Source of the DNA: CALLPQ01 sp038531745
Lineage (GTDB): Bacteria > Pseudomonadota > Alphaproteobacteria > Caulobacterales > Parvularculaceae
Reading direction: 5' to 3'
Length of the DNA: 64,000 nt
NCBI GenBank assembly: GCA_038531745.1
Contig: JBCBBJ010000002.1
Span: 252,371 to 316,370, forward strand
Shown one piece after another: positions 1 through 9,107 of this stretch. Each line of letters opens with the position of its first letter. The stretch's first letter is position 1. The notes under the pieces were generated by a model that was not told the origin of the DNA, searched no databases, and worked only from the letters and a program-made list of their open reading frames with translations. Both the position numbers and the translations under genes were made by a program.

Positions 1-1423
1 CGGACGAATGGGGTCCATCAACCCAATAGGCGGCATCGCGCACAGCCGCCAGTGAGTTGACCCCTGCCACAAAACGCTCCGCCATCAGGGCTGGCACAAG
101 CCCGGCCGTTTGTGCTGCCTTCATCAATTCGGCGGTTGGCGCAATGCGAAACACCGGCCGATGGTGGCCCAGCGTTGCCCGGCAAATCGTCCCGATGGCG
201 CGGTAATGCTCAAATGCCAATTTCAATTGGCCCAGCGGTTGCGCGGCGAGCGGACCCTGATCCGAGGGTGTGTGATCAGCGCGCAGGAAGGGCCGCGCCG
301 CCCAGATTGGTGCCTCCGCCGCCTCCAGAAACGCCCCGCCGCAATGGCGATCACCGGCAATAACACGGGCCGATGCCAGCCATGCGCGTTCACTATCAGC
401 GCCTTGGGTGGCGATCATCCGCAAGACCTGATCAGTTCGTTCAATCAGGCCCGCGCCGTTAATCTTTGACCCAAAGGGCGTATGCAGATGATAAAGCGCC
501 CGTTCCCCGGATTTGCCTTCGAGAACATCGCGCAGTTCCACACTGATGCGCACCAACACCCGCTCCATATGGCTAATGGCATCGCGCTGAAAGCGGTCGG
601 GGTCGTAAAGGATTGCGACATCAAGAGGGCCGGTCCAGTCAGTGTCCTGATGGGAAAAATCACCGCCAGCGAGGAGGAACAATCCATTAAGCGGTACACT
701 GCCGAATTTTTCTTCAGCTTCTTCTGATGGTGAGGGCGTGTCTTCCTGATACCCCGCCAGGGCAAATTCACCGCGCTTCATGGCGCTACGCACCAGCCAG
801 GCAAGCGCCGCCTCACAAAGGCGTTCGGCAAGATCCGTCCGCGTTTGGGCCGCCGTCTGGGTATCAAGGCTGCCGGCGATCAATCCCATGGACAAGGCAA
901 GATCAGCCCGCTCCTTAATGGGCACCAAAACCTGGCGCAGCACCGCGATACCGCCCGCCCCCCAATCGAGGGAGGAAAGTTGCTTGGAAAGACCGGCAAT
1001 CTCCTCGCCTGCCCCGCCGGCAAGAGCGCGGGCAGCGGTTGCGGGATATTTGAACGACAGATCGCTCAGAAAAGGGGCCTCCCCGAACACTTTGAGCAAT
1101 TGCAACCGATGGTGGGGATGGTCGAGGGTTGTGGTGAGCGCCGTGTCGGCGGGCGTGACCGCGCTGTCTCCCACGCTGGCCGATGACGGGCTGCGCCCCT
1201 CTGCGGCCAGTGCGTCACCCAATCTTGACCGCCAACGCGTGAGGCGAGCCAGCGCCTCGCCGGGTGCCGGGTCGATAAGGGATGAGGATGAGTGCTGCGC
1301 GGTTGAAACGCCGCCGGGTTGGCTAATTGTTTGCGGAGCACTCACCGAGCCAGCCGTGGACGCGTCCTGAGAATACGTCTCGCCAGTTACTGAGCCTGTC
1401 TCTGGGCCCGTCTCTGAGCCCAT
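1..1423 (-). CDS. glnE: Glutamine synthetase adenylyltransferase/deadenylyltransferase, N-terminal half (runs off left edge)
   Basis: GlnE adds and removes AMP on glutamine synthetase in response to PII signalling. About 474 codons are visible, covering the N-terminal adenylyl-removing half. The minus-strand translation shows the family pattern: LLKVFGEAPFLSDL, a helical stretch KERADLALSMGLIAGSLD, then the nucleotidyltransferase core NGLFLLAGGD...GPLDVAILYDP near residues 240-275, and WLASARVIAGD further on. The usual SDxDL metal-binding pair reads GPLDV (residues about 265-269), so the first Asp is Pro. The later D-x-RLRP region reads LHTPFGSKING. This half therefore looks degenerate. The C-terminal adenylylating half lies outside the window. 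The ATG at 1423 follows CAGGACC; an in-frame ATG at 1555 would add 44 residues. Family call fairly sure, start uncertain. Confidence 0.62.
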   Translation of the reverse strand, partial: MGSETGPETGSVTGETYSQDASTAGSVSAPQTISQPGGVSTAQHSSSSLIDPAPGEALARLTRWRSRLGDALAAEGRSPSSASVGDSAVTPADTALTTTLDHPHHRLQLLKVFGEAPFLSDLSFKYPATAARALAGGAGEEIAGLSKQLSSLDWGAGGIAVLRQVLVPIKERADLALSMGLIAGSLDTQTAAQTRTDLAERLCEAALAWLVRSAMKRGEFALAGYQEDTPSPSEEAEEKFGSVPLNGLFLLAGGDFSHQDTDWTGPLDVAILYDPDRFQRDAISHMERVLVRISVELRDVLEGKSGERALYHLHTPFGSKINGAGLIERTDQVLRMIATQGADSERAWLASARVIAGDRHCGGAFLEAAEAPIWAARPFLRADHTPSDQGPLAAQPLGQLKLAFEHYRAIGTICRATLGHHRPVFRIAPTAELMKAAQTAGLVPALMAERFVAGVNSLAAVRDAAYWVDGPHSS

Positions 1424-1708
1424 AGCGTGGTCCTGAACCTGACCGGCAGGTGGGCGATGGAGAACAGAGCGCTTTGGCCGTGGTCCATGGCCCCCAATGG
1501 CGGATGGTGTGTCGGTTTTTCCTCGGTGCATTTGACCCGCTTCCCCTTTCAGCATATGCCCGAAAGGGTTGCACGGCTGGCATGAAAAGCCCGTTAAAAC
1601 CGGGTAGGTTTTTAGTGAAAAGACACACGCCAGTCTTTACAAAACCGTAAGGCTTACCATCGGGCCATACCGCGCCAACCCACCATTGCAGATCGCCTCA
1701 AGCTTGCT

Positions 1709-3412
1709 TTGGTGTCATCTGTACAAAGACATAAACACGACGCCGGGGAGGGCAAACTGGCACAGACGGGTGATCCATTATCAGGTGATGCGGCAATACC
1801 TGGCTCGCTCAGCCGATTTGCGCGGCGGCTAAAGACACAGTTTCATACGATACAGGTTTGGCTTTTTGCGGTTCTGATCGGGGCGGCGGTTGGCTATGCG
1901 GTGATCGGGTTTCGCATGGCCATTGATGGTATTTCGATCCTTGCCTTCGGCGAAACCGAGGAGACTCTGGCGAGTGCGGCGGAATCCTTAAGCTTCTGGC
2001 GAGCCTGGATGGCGCCGGTGATTGGTGGCTTTGCCGTTTCCGGCTTAATGGTGCTTGCTGATCGCTTTGACTGGCTAAAAAACGGTCGTGGGCAGAGCGT
2101 TTCCGACGTGATTGAGGCGCGCGCCGTCACCGGCGGTTTGATCTCCGTACGCGCTGGCCTGGCCGCGGCGGCGATTTCCACTCTTTCCTTAGGCTCGGGC
2201 GCCAGCGCCGGGCGCGAGGGACCCGCCGTTCATCTGGGCGCAACCATTGCTTCTTTTCTTGATCGCTATTTCGATTTCTCCGTAAACGAACGACGCACGC
2301 TGCTGGGCTGCGGCGCGGCGGCGGCAGTTGCCACCAGTTTTAACGCGCCGATTGCGGGCGTTTTATTCGCGCTGGAGGTTATTCTTGGCAATTATGCGCT
2401 GTCTATTTTTGGCCCCATCTCACTGGCGAGCGTCACCGCGGCCATCATCGGGCGGCTCCACTATGGCGATTTTCCCGCCTTTCAGGCACCGTCCTATGGC
2501 GCAGCGGGCACTATCGAGGTGCCACTATCGGCGCTTCTTGGTCTGCTTTGCGGCATCACAGCGATTATCTTTTTGTGGCTGACGCGGTTTTTAACCGAAC
2601 GCATCCGCGAAATTGCCACCAAGCGTCAAATTTCCTTTATGGTCTTACCGCCCTTGGGCGGTGCCCTGATCGGTTTGATGGGCGCCTTTCATCCAGAGAT
2701 TTTTGGTGTTGGCTATGAGGCGATTACCCGGGCTTTTAACGGTAATTATACGCTGCAAGGCCTTTTGATCCTCCTTATCCTGAAGTTTCTGGCGACCGCC
2801 ATTACCTTGTCTTGCCGCTTTGGCGGCGGGGTTTTTTCACCGGGCTTGTTTTTGGGGGTTTTTGCCGGTGCCGCCTTTGGCCTTGTGATCAATGATCTTG
2901 TGCCCGGTGCCAATGCCGATCCTGGCTATTATGCCATGGTGGGTATGGGCGCTGTGGCGGGCGCCATCATGGGGGCACCAATATCCACCACGCTGATCGC
3001 CTTTGAACTGACCGGCGATTATGGTATCACTATTTCCTTGATGGTTGCGGTATCAGTTGCCACACTGATCACCCAGACCGTCTTTCGAAAATCCTTTTTT
3101 CACTGGCAATTGTCACGGCGCGGCTATGACCTATCGGACGGCCCGCAAGGCGTCCTACTCCAAACCATCCGTGTACGCGAGGTTATGGAGCGTATGCCGC
3201 CCCAAAACCCGCTGGACAAAGACGCACCGCGCCTGATCGATAGCAACTCCCTTGGCAAGGCGCTCGCAACCCTTGAAGAGCATGATGAAACCGGCCTGCC
3301 CGTGGTGACCAATAAAGCGCCCGATGATCCCATTGGCTATCTGACCCGGGTGCGGGCTTTGGGCGCCTATAACCGTGCCCTCATTGAAAGCCATGTGGAG
3401 CACCACCGATAG
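1709..3412 (+). CDS. ClC-family chloride channel or H+/Cl- exchanger with C-terminal CBS-like region
   Basis: Inner-membrane ClC protein of 567 aa moving chloride, possibly in exchange for protons. Signature motifs are present: GSGAS near residue 165, GREGPAVHLG just after it, and GGVFSPGLFLG near residue 375, all of which line the anion pathway. Ten or more hydrophobic segments lie between residues 45 and 470. The last 90 residues (IRVREVMERMP, then EEHDETGLPVV) look like a single, shortened CBS-type regulatory region. The start used is TTG at 1709; GTG at 1712 is an equal alternative, and no strong ribosome binding site is visible. It sits alone, divergent from glnE. Confidence 0.9.
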   Translation: MVSSVQRHKHDAGEGKLAQTGDPLSGDAAIPGSLSRFARRLKTQFHTIQVWLFAVLIGAAVGYAVIGFRMAIDGISILAFGETEETLASAAESLSFWRAWMAPVIGGFAVSGLMVLADRFDWLKNGRGQSVSDVIEARAVTGGLISVRAGLAAAAISTLSLGSGASAGREGPAVHLGATIASFLDRYFDFSVNERRTLLGCGAAAAVATSFNAPIAGVLFALEVILGNYALSIFGPISLASVTAAIIGRLHYGDFPAFQAPSYGAAGTIEVPLSALLGLLCGITAIIFLWLTRFLTERIREIATKRQISFMVLPPLGGALIGLMGAFHPEIFGVGYEAITRAFNGNYTLQGLLILLILKFLATAITLSCRFGGGVFSPGLFLGVFAGAAFGLVINDLVPGANADPGYYAMVGMGAVAGAIMGAPISTTLIAFELTGDYGITISLMVAVSVATLITQTVFRKSFFHWQLSRRGYDLSDGPQGVLLQTIRVREVMERMPPQNPLDKDAPRLIDSNSLGKALATLEEHDETGLPVVTNKAPDDPIGYLTRVRALGAYNRALIESHVEHHR

Positions 3413-3477
3413 GCATTCATGACGCGCGCCCGCCGCGCTTATTGCAAAGGCGATGGCACACGCCTATCCCTGCGCCT

Positions 3478-4767
3478 ATGTGGCAACGCCTGACGACCTT
3501 TCACCAGCAAATGATGCACCCGCCAGCGGCCAACCCCGCAGGCGGCGGCGTGAGCATTGGCACGCGCGAACTTGTTTTGATCATTGCGGGGCTATGGGCG
3601 CTGAATGCCTTTGCCATTGACATGATGCTGCCGGCGCTTGGCCTGATCAGTGCAGACCTTGGCGCCCAGAACGCGAATGATCGCCAATTGATGATCATTG
3701 TCTATTTGATCTTCAACGGCACCGCGCAAATTCCTTTTGGCCCCATCGTCGACCGGTTTGGGCGCCGGCCCGTCCTGTTGTGGGCCTTGATTGCATATGT
3801 GGTTGCCTCGCTCTTTAGCGTGCTTGCGCCCGATTTCGGGTTGATGCTGGCCGCGCGCGCCATGCAAGGCATGGCAACCGCCGCCACCCGGGTGGCCGGC
3901 CTCGCCCTTATCCGTGATGGTTTTGCCGGACGCGCCATGGCCCAGGTGATGTCGCTTATCATGACGATTTTTATGGCAGCACCCATCATTGCACCGGCGA
4001 TTGGTCAAGCGATTTTGTTTGCCGGCTCCTGGCGGTGGATCTTTGCTGCGCTGCTGCTGTACGGGTTCGCCCTTGGCGGGCTTGTGTTTTTCCGGATTGC
4101 CGAAACCATGCCCGCGGCGGCCGCGAAACCACTTCAGATGCACGCCATCATTGGTAATTACGGGCATTTCTTCCGTAATCGGATCAGCCTTGGCTACACT
4201 TTTGGGAACGCATTCGTCTTTGCCAGCCTGTTTGCTTATATCAGCGCGTCGGAACAGATTTTCCTGGAAACCTTCAATCTGGGCAATCTGTTTGCGGTGG
4301 CGTTTGCGTTTGTGGCCCTGCCCCTTGGCGTTGCAACCATAACGAATTCCTGGCTGGTGAAATCGCTGGGCATGCGCCGCCTAAGCCATACAGCGCTGAT
4401 TGTTTTTGTCTTAAGCGCGCTCGCCCATTGGGGAGTTAACGCCCTCGGCCATGAGAATATCTATTCCTTTCTTGGCCTGATGGCCGTCTCGTTTTTTGCG
4501 CTCGGCTTGATTGGCCCAAACTTTACCGCCATCGCCATGGAGCCCATGGGTCATATCGCCGGGTCGGCTGGCGCCGCCAATGGCTTTGTGAACACCGCTT
4601 TATCGGGCGTGTTGGGCGGGGCCATCGCTCGGGGCTATGACGGCACGGTGGGGCCGATCCTCACCGGTATGGTGGCTCTGAGTGTTCTCGCCTTGATCCT
4701 GACACTGATTACCGAGCGAGGACGCTTGTTCGAACCAATTGCCCGCAACGAGCCCACAGCCCCATGA
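3478..4767 (+). CDS. Bcr/CflA-type major facilitator drug exporter
   Basis: Twelve-helix MFS transporter of about 429 aa, related to the Bcr/CflA bicyclomycin/chloramphenicol exporters (DHA1 group). The N-terminal helix holds the typical family sequence around AFAIDMMLPAL, and MFS motif A is seen as DRFGRRPVLL in the loop after helix 2. The substrate cannot be told from sequence. The stop overlaps the start of rimM by four bases (ATGA), so the two are probably co-translated. Starts are ambiguous: TTG at 3442, ATG at 3478 (used here) and ATG at 3511 are all possible, and none has a clear Shine-Dalgarno. Confidence 0.87.
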   Translation: MWQRLTTFHQQMMHPPAANPAGGGVSIGTRELVLIIAGLWALNAFAIDMMLPALGLISADLGAQNANDRQLMIIVYLIFNGTAQIPFGPIVDRFGRRPVLLWALIAYVVASLFSVLAPDFGLMLAARAMQGMATAATRVAGLALIRDGFAGRAMAQVMSLIMTIFMAAPIIAPAIGQAILFAGSWRWIFAALLLYGFALGGLVFFRIAETMPAAAAKPLQMHAIIGNYGHFFRNRISLGYTFGNAFVFASLFAYISASEQIFLETFNLGNLFAVAFAFVALPLGVATITNSWLVKSLGMRRLSHTALIVFVLSALAHWGVNALGHENIYSFLGLMAVSFFALGLIGPNFTAIAMEPMGHIAGSAGAANGFVNTALSGVLGGAIARGYDGTVGPILTGMVALSVLALILTLITERGRLFEPIARNEPTAP

Positions 4768-5408
4768 GCCGTAAACCCGTCACCAAGAGGCCGGAAAAAA
4801 CGTCTTCGCAAACAACGCCCCTTCAAAAAAGCACGCGGATTTGCCTCGGTGCGTTTGCCGGTGCCCACGGCGTGCGCGGTGAGGCAAAAATCAAGAGCTT
4901 TACCGCCGAGCCCGCCGATGTCGCCAGTTATGGTGCCGTCGAAAGCGAAGATGGCCACCAGCAATTTACCCTGACAATCATCCGTCCCCTGAAGGGCGAT
5001 CTCCTGCTTGTGCGTGCTCCGCAAATCCATACCCGGGAGATGGCGCAGGCCCTGGCCGGCACGCGGGTCTATGTGGATCGCAGCGCACTCACTTCTCCCC
5101 ATGACCACGATGATGATGTTTATTACGCAGACCTCATCGCACTGGAGGCACGCGACCGTATCGGTACCGTGATCGGGGTCATCCGTGCGGTGCATAATTT
5201 TGGGGCTGGCGATATTTTGGAGATCGGCAATATGTCAAACCAGAAAGGCGTGCATCTGGTGCCCTTCCTGCGCGCTGCGGTGCCGACGCTCGCCATTTCC
5301 GATGGCTTTGTGGTGATTGATGACGACTTTCTGCCCGATGGCAAAGAGCCGATAAATGACGAAGCGGGCACCGACGAACAGAGCGCCAACAAGGGCGACA
5401 CGGTGTGA
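4764..5408 (+). CDS. rimM: Ribosome maturation factor RimM
   Basis: RimM binds ribosomal protein S19 and helps assemble the head of the 30S subunit. The 214-aa product has the N-terminal beta-barrel signature (LGAFAGAHGVRGEAKIKSF, residues about 29-47) and the C-terminal PRC-like barrel (YYADLIALEA, then GAGDILEI and VPFLRAAVP). An acidic tail of about 30 residues follows the core. It overlaps the MFS gene upstream by ATGA and the TRIC gene downstream by GTGA, indicating tight coupling. In most proteobacteria rimM lies in rpsP-rimM-trmD-rplS; those partners are not here. Confidence 0.93.
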   Translation: MSRKPVTKRPEKTSSQTTPLQKSTRICLGAFAGAHGVRGEAKIKSFTAEPADVASYGAVESEDGHQQFTLTIIRPLKGDLLLVRAPQIHTREMAQALAGTRVYVDRSALTSPHDHDDDVYYADLIALEARDRIGTVIGVIRAVHNFGAGDILEIGNMSNQKGVHLVPFLRAAVPTLAISDGFVVIDDDFLPDGKEPINDEAGTDEQSANKGDTV

Positions 5409-6031
5409 TTGATAGCCTGACCCTTGCTGCCTTTGCTGGAACTGCTGTCTTTGCGGCGAGCGGTGCGCTCCTCGGTTTGCGCAAGGGCATGGATAGTGTC
5501 GGTGTTAGCTTTGTGGCGACGGTCACTGGTATTGGTGGGGGCACCATTCGCGATCTGTTGCTGGGCGATACCCCCGTGGGCTGGGTGCAGAACCCGACTG
5601 ATATCCTAATTTGTGTCGGTGTGGCCATGGGCTTGTGTCTTATCCACCGGCATCTTGTGGGCCGGCGTATGGATGGATTGCTCTATGCTGACGCTGCCGG
5701 GCTTGCCCTTTTTTGCGTTCTCGGTGCGCAAAAAGCCGAAAGCCTTGGCGCCCATCCGGTGAGCATTATTATTTTTGGCGCCATGACCGCAACCTTTGGC
5801 GGCATCATCCGCGATGTGATGTGTAACGAGACGCCTGTTTTATTCCGTAAGGAAATCTATGTCTCATCGGCTCTGCTTGGCAGTAGCCTTTACACCTTTT
5901 TGCCTGACGCCATGGGTTTTAGTGGGCGGGCCCTGTTTGGCATGATTGGGGCGTTTTCATTGCGCTTGGCGGCGATGCACTGGCAATGGGCTATTCCATT
6001 TCCCCGCTACCGCGCCAGCGACGAGCGATAA
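5405..6031 (+). CDS. TRIC-type cation channel family protein (UPF0126, YicG-like)
   Basis: Inner-membrane protein of 208 aa with about seven hydrophobic segments. It shows the internal duplication of the bacterial TRIC/UPF0126 family: two copies of a glycine-rich loop, TGIGGGTIRDLLLG near residue 45 and ATFGGIIRDVMCNETP near residue 130. Family members are trimeric monovalent cation channels in structural studies; the physiological role here is unknown. The GTG start overlaps the rimM stop (GTGA), placing it third in a compact operon with the MFS exporter and rimM. Confidence 0.9.
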   Translation: MIDSLTLAAFAGTAVFAASGALLGLRKGMDSVGVSFVATVTGIGGGTIRDLLLGDTPVGWVQNPTDILICVGVAMGLCLIHRHLVGRRMDGLLYADAAGLALFCVLGAQKAESLGAHPVSIIIFGAMTATFGGIIRDVMCNETPVLFRKEIYVSSALLGSSLYTFLPDAMGFSGRALFGMIGAFSLRLAAMHWQWAIPFPRYRASDER

Positions 6032-6058
6032 CAGGACGGGTGCGACCCGGTGGTCAGC

Positions 6059-6493
6059 TTAGCGCAGCCAGCCGCGCCTGGCGCCATGGCGGGCAAAGAA
6101 GATGAGCGCAATGGCAATTGTGATGACCGCAGCGATTAGAGCCAACCCCCATACCGGGGTCACTGCAAACCCACCGCGCCCAAATAGCCAGTACCCATCA
6201 TAAATAACAATAGCGACGAAAGACGCGATAAAAATCGGCAAAGCCCCCCGCTGGCGCATCAGTAAAAAAACGGAGCCTAATACGCCCGCCCCGACGCCCA
6301 CGCCAAAAAGTACCAATGACCATAGCGGCCGGTTAGCGTAAAGTGCACGCTGCCCATCGGGTAATGCCGCGATCTGTTCCGCGGTCATCATTACCTCACT
6401 GGCAAATGCCATAACCCCCATCAGATTCCACAACAACGCCAGTACACTGATGATCCAAAAACCGCTTGGTACCTTTTCCTCAGATGATGACAT
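6059..6493 (-). CDS. Small four-helix inner-membrane protein
   Basis: 144 aa with four predicted membrane segments (about residues 11-32, 57-78, 88-105 and 113-134) and a basic C-terminus ending ARHGARRGWLR. Similar small proteins are often loosely labelled sugar transporter in marine bacteria without experimental support. No catalytic motif is seen, so function is unknown. It converges with the TRIC gene and lies just downstream of the GST gene on the same strand, with a gap of 24 bp, so they may share a transcript. Confidence 0.75.
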   Translation of the reverse strand: MSSSEEKVPSGFWIISVLALLWNLMGVMAFASEVMMTAEQIAALPDGQRALYANRPLWSLVLFGVGVGAGVLGSVFLLMRQRGALPIFIASFVAIVIYDGYWLFGRGGFAVTPVWGLALIAAVITIAIALIFFARHGARRGWLR

Positions 6494-6517
6494 GACCCAG
6501 TTCCTTTTTTCGCCCCG

Positions 6518-7606
6518 TTAATCGTCCCAGACAATCTTGTGGTTTGCAAGCTGCACCCGCGCCAAATTCTTGGCCTTCACGAGGTCGCCGCCGCCGCACA
6601 TGGCCATAAGGCGATCAACCCGCCCACGGGCAGCCTCATCCATATCGGCAAGGTGATCCAGCGCCCGCTGGGCCATCCATTGGGTATAGGGCAAAATCAT
6701 CCGTGAGCCAGTTTTTCCGGCCATTGTGAACGGATGCATGCCAATCATGCGCGGGATTGGCGCGCCAGGATTATCCCGTTTGAACACAGCCACATGGTCA
6801 AAAAGATCAAGGAGACAGGGGCCCTGCTCAGCCATCATCCGTGTAAGAAGCGCCGTGAGCGTTGCGGGGATCTCGTCCCCCTCCAAAAATTTCCCCGGTG
6901 CCACAAAGGGCTGCGCAATCATCCGCTCCACCCAGGCCGCAACCCTTGGTGCCGCGCGTTTCATGATCTGACCCGAGGCAGGATCGCGATAAAGATGCGC
7001 ATAAAGAGGACCGATCAAGCCGAAATCGCCCTGACACGGGCGGCCCCCCAGTAAGAAATCATGGTCCGAAAGGTGAATATCAAAATCATGCAGGAACGCC
7101 AGATAAGACGCCTCAACCGCGTCGGCCATGTCCGGCGTTGCGCCCAAAAGCGGGACAGCCCCCTGAAACATGGCGGAGGATTTTTCCGCCGCGGCACGCT
7201 GGATAGCCTCGCTTTCCCCTGGCGCGGCGATTTTGCCAAACTCACCAAGCGCGAAATCGCGATTGTAAACCCAGCGATAATGCATCGCCGGGATCACCAA
7301 CCATTCATCGCCATAGAGTTCGAAAAGACTGGCCACAAAATTCTGCACGGGCCCTACCGGACGCACCGCGGGTTCGGGGGCACGCCGCTCAAACTCATCC
7401 ATCAGGGCGCTGGTATCCTGAATGGCTTTGTCATCGTCGGTGATTGTCACCGGCATAACGGGGTAGCCGATACGCGGCAGGATCATCTCCCGGTACACAT
7501 CGCGATCGGCAAAGTGCTCCTCCACCGGGACTTGCTTATAGGTGAGGTAAGAGCGCGCTTTGCCGCTGAACAACGATAAAGGCGCCGCATAAAGATTATG
7601 GGTCAT
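6518..7606 (-). CDS. Glutathione S-transferase family protein with long C-terminal region
   Basis: 362-aa cytosolic GST-fold protein. The thioredoxin-like N-terminus is seen as LYAAPLSLFSGKARSYLTYK (residues about 4-23), with the cis-proline and substrate-loop region YPVMPVTITDD...IQDTSALMDEF near 50-75. An all-helical domain follows with FDIHLSDHDFLLGGRPCQGDFGL, which matches the GST N-capping region. Ordinary GSTs have 200-240 residues, so about 120 extra residues follow the standard fold. The start is the second ATG, because GGAG lies about eight bases upstream of it, inside the first possible ATG codon. Glutathione activity itself is not proven. Confidence 0.82.
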   Translation of the reverse strand: MTHNLYAAPLSLFSGKARSYLTYKQVPVEEHFADRDVYREMILPRIGYPVMPVTITDDDKAIQDTSALMDEFERRAPEPAVRPVGPVQNFVASLFELYGDEWLVIPAMHYRWVYNRDFALGEFGKIAAPGESEAIQRAAAEKSSAMFQGAVPLLGATPDMADAVEASYLAFLHDFDIHLSDHDFLLGGRPCQGDFGLIGPLYAHLYRDPASGQIMKRAAPRVAAWVERMIAQPFVAPGKFLEGDEIPATLTALLTRMMAEQGPCLLDLFDHVAVFKRDNPGAPIPRMIGMHPFTMAGKTGSRMILPYTQWMAQRALDHLADMDEAARGRVDRLMAMCGGGDLVKAKNLARVQLANHKIVWDD

Positions 7607-7655
7607 GGCCCACTCCATTTTCTTCTAGAGGGATAGGCTTTATACAGAGGATATA

Positions 7656-8471
7656 TCAAGATGCTGGTAATGGCCGCTCGCCACCGGCCATCCCCCGATG
7701 AAAAACCCGGTCCCCCACAACGTGCGCATGGTCCGCGCGGTGCATCGTGCGCCGGTTATCCCACAACACAAGATCACCGCGTTGCCAGCGATGGACGTAG
7801 AGCGTATGCGCCCGGGTGGACCATCGATAGAGGGTTTTTATGAGCCGCGCCGAACGGTCCGCCGACAGTCCTTCAATCTGCACGCAGCGTTTGGGCGTTG
7901 ATAGATAGAGCGCTAGGTCATGGGTTAGGGGATGACGGCGCACAAGCGGGTGCCGCGCGGCGTGCTCTTGCGCGCTGCCAGGATCGACTCCGGTGACCCG
8001 GTGCACCACAACCGCGCGGTTCACCGCCTGTTGAAGAGACCGGGGAAGACGCGAGAGCGCAGCAACCTGATCAGAAAAGAGGGTCTGGCCACCGCGCTGG
8101 GGCACAGTCTTTGCCATGAGCGCGGTAAAATTTGGTGGGTCCGACACATAGCTCGTGTCGGTGTGGAAGACAGATCGCGGGGGCCGCGACCGCCCCACAT
8201 TACTCACAATGTTGAGCGCCGGCGCACCCGGCACCGGCGTTTCACCGGCGGTAAACATCAAAGGCCCAAGGCTTTCCAGAAATGCCGTGAAAATTTCATC
8301 GCTGATATCCACGTCCCGAATAACAGCAACACCGTGCGTCGCCACTGTGTGGCAGAGAGCCGGCGGATCAGCCGCAGGACCGGTAATCGCCAGGGGCCCA
8401 AGGTCAATGCCGAACGGATGTAACGGCGTGCCCGGTACCATACGCGGCACTGACTGAAGATCATTGACCAT
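7656..8471 (-). CDS. TauD/TfdA-family Fe(II)/2-oxoglutarate-dependent dioxygenase
   Basis: About 271 aa. Members of this family couple 2-oxoglutarate decarboxylation to hydroxylation, often releasing sulfite or other groups from small substrates. The iron ligands are visible: the His-x-Asp of FHTDTSY near residue 110 and the distal His of RTMHRAD near residue 240. The 2-oxoglutarate-binding Arg lies in RVFHRGM about twelve residues later. The substrate is unknown. The ATG at 8471 is preferred; an upstream TTG at 8507 would add twelve residues. It is divergent from yajQ. Confidence 0.85.
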   Translation of the reverse strand: MVNDLQSVPRMVPGTPLHPFGIDLGPLAITGPAADPPALCHTVATHGVAVIRDVDISDEIFTAFLESLGPLMFTAGETPVPGAPALNIVSNVGRSRPPRSVFHTDTSYVSDPPNFTALMAKTVPQRGGQTLFSDQVAALSRLPRSLQQAVNRAVVVHRVTGVDPGSAQEHAARHPLVRRHPLTHDLALYLSTPKRCVQIEGLSADRSARLIKTLYRWSTRAHTLYVHRWQRGDLVLWDNRRTMHRADHAHVVGDRVFHRGMAGGERPLPAS

Positions 8472-8619
8472 GGTAAAATCGTTCGCGAAACGGTGCTTTG
8501 CGGTCAAGCGGAAATGTCAGCCCCTGACCAACTCCACGCCCCGGGCTTTTGTTGACGCGGCCCGGTGAAGCCCGCATATCTCGGCCCTCACACCCTCAAC
8601 AAGAATAAAGGTTTCGCCC

Positions 8620-9105
8620 ATGCCCTCCTTTGATGTTGTCTCCGAAGTGGATATTGCCGAGGCCGAGAACGCCGTGGCCAATGTGATGCGCGAAGTGGGC
8701 ACCCGGTATGATTTCAAAGGGTCAACATCATCGGTTGAGATCAAGGAAGGCGTCATCACCATAAATGCTGATGATGATCTGAAATTGCGCCAGCTTCACG
8801 AGATCATTCAAGGCAATATGCAAAAACGCGGTATTGAAGCAGGCTCCCTCGATTATCAAAAAGTTGAGCAAGCCGCTGGCCAATCGGTGCGCCAGACGGT
8901 GCTGATGAAACAGGGCCTCGATAAGGAATTGGCCAAAAAAATCACCAAGGCCATCAAAGGCGAAAAGCTGAAAGTCCAAGTTGCTATTCAGGGTGAGGAG
9001 CTTCGCGTCACCGGCAAGAAACGTGATGATCTGCAAACCGCGATCGCATTTATTAAGGGTATGGGCCTTGAACAGCCTTTGCAATTCAAGAATTTCCGGG
9101 ATTAG
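8620..9105 (+). CDS. yajQ: YajQ-family nucleotide-binding protein
   Basis: 161 aa, full length for the family. It carries the conserved N-terminus PSFDVVSEVD and the middle motif TRYDFKGS near residue 29, followed by the second ferredoxin-like half ending QFKNFRD, the classic YajQ C-terminus. Members bind cyclic di-GMP or other nucleotides and influence transcription or phage processes in some bacteria. It lies two bases upstream of a GNAT gene, so the two are probably co-transcribed. Confidence 0.95.
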   Translation: MPSFDVVSEVDIAEAENAVANVMREVGTRYDFKGSTSSVEIKEGVITINADDDLKLRQLHEIIQGNMQKRGIEAGSLDYQKVEQAAGQSVRQTVLMKQGLDKELAKKITKAIKGEKLKVQVAIQGEELRVTGKKRDDLQTAIAFIKGMGLEQPLQFKNFRD

Positions 9106-9107
9106 CA

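Noticed and set aside
780..1370. Plus-strand frame of 196 codons at the left end
   Set aside because: The minus-strand translation across this stretch is a continuous GlnE-like protein, so the plus frame is a shadow.
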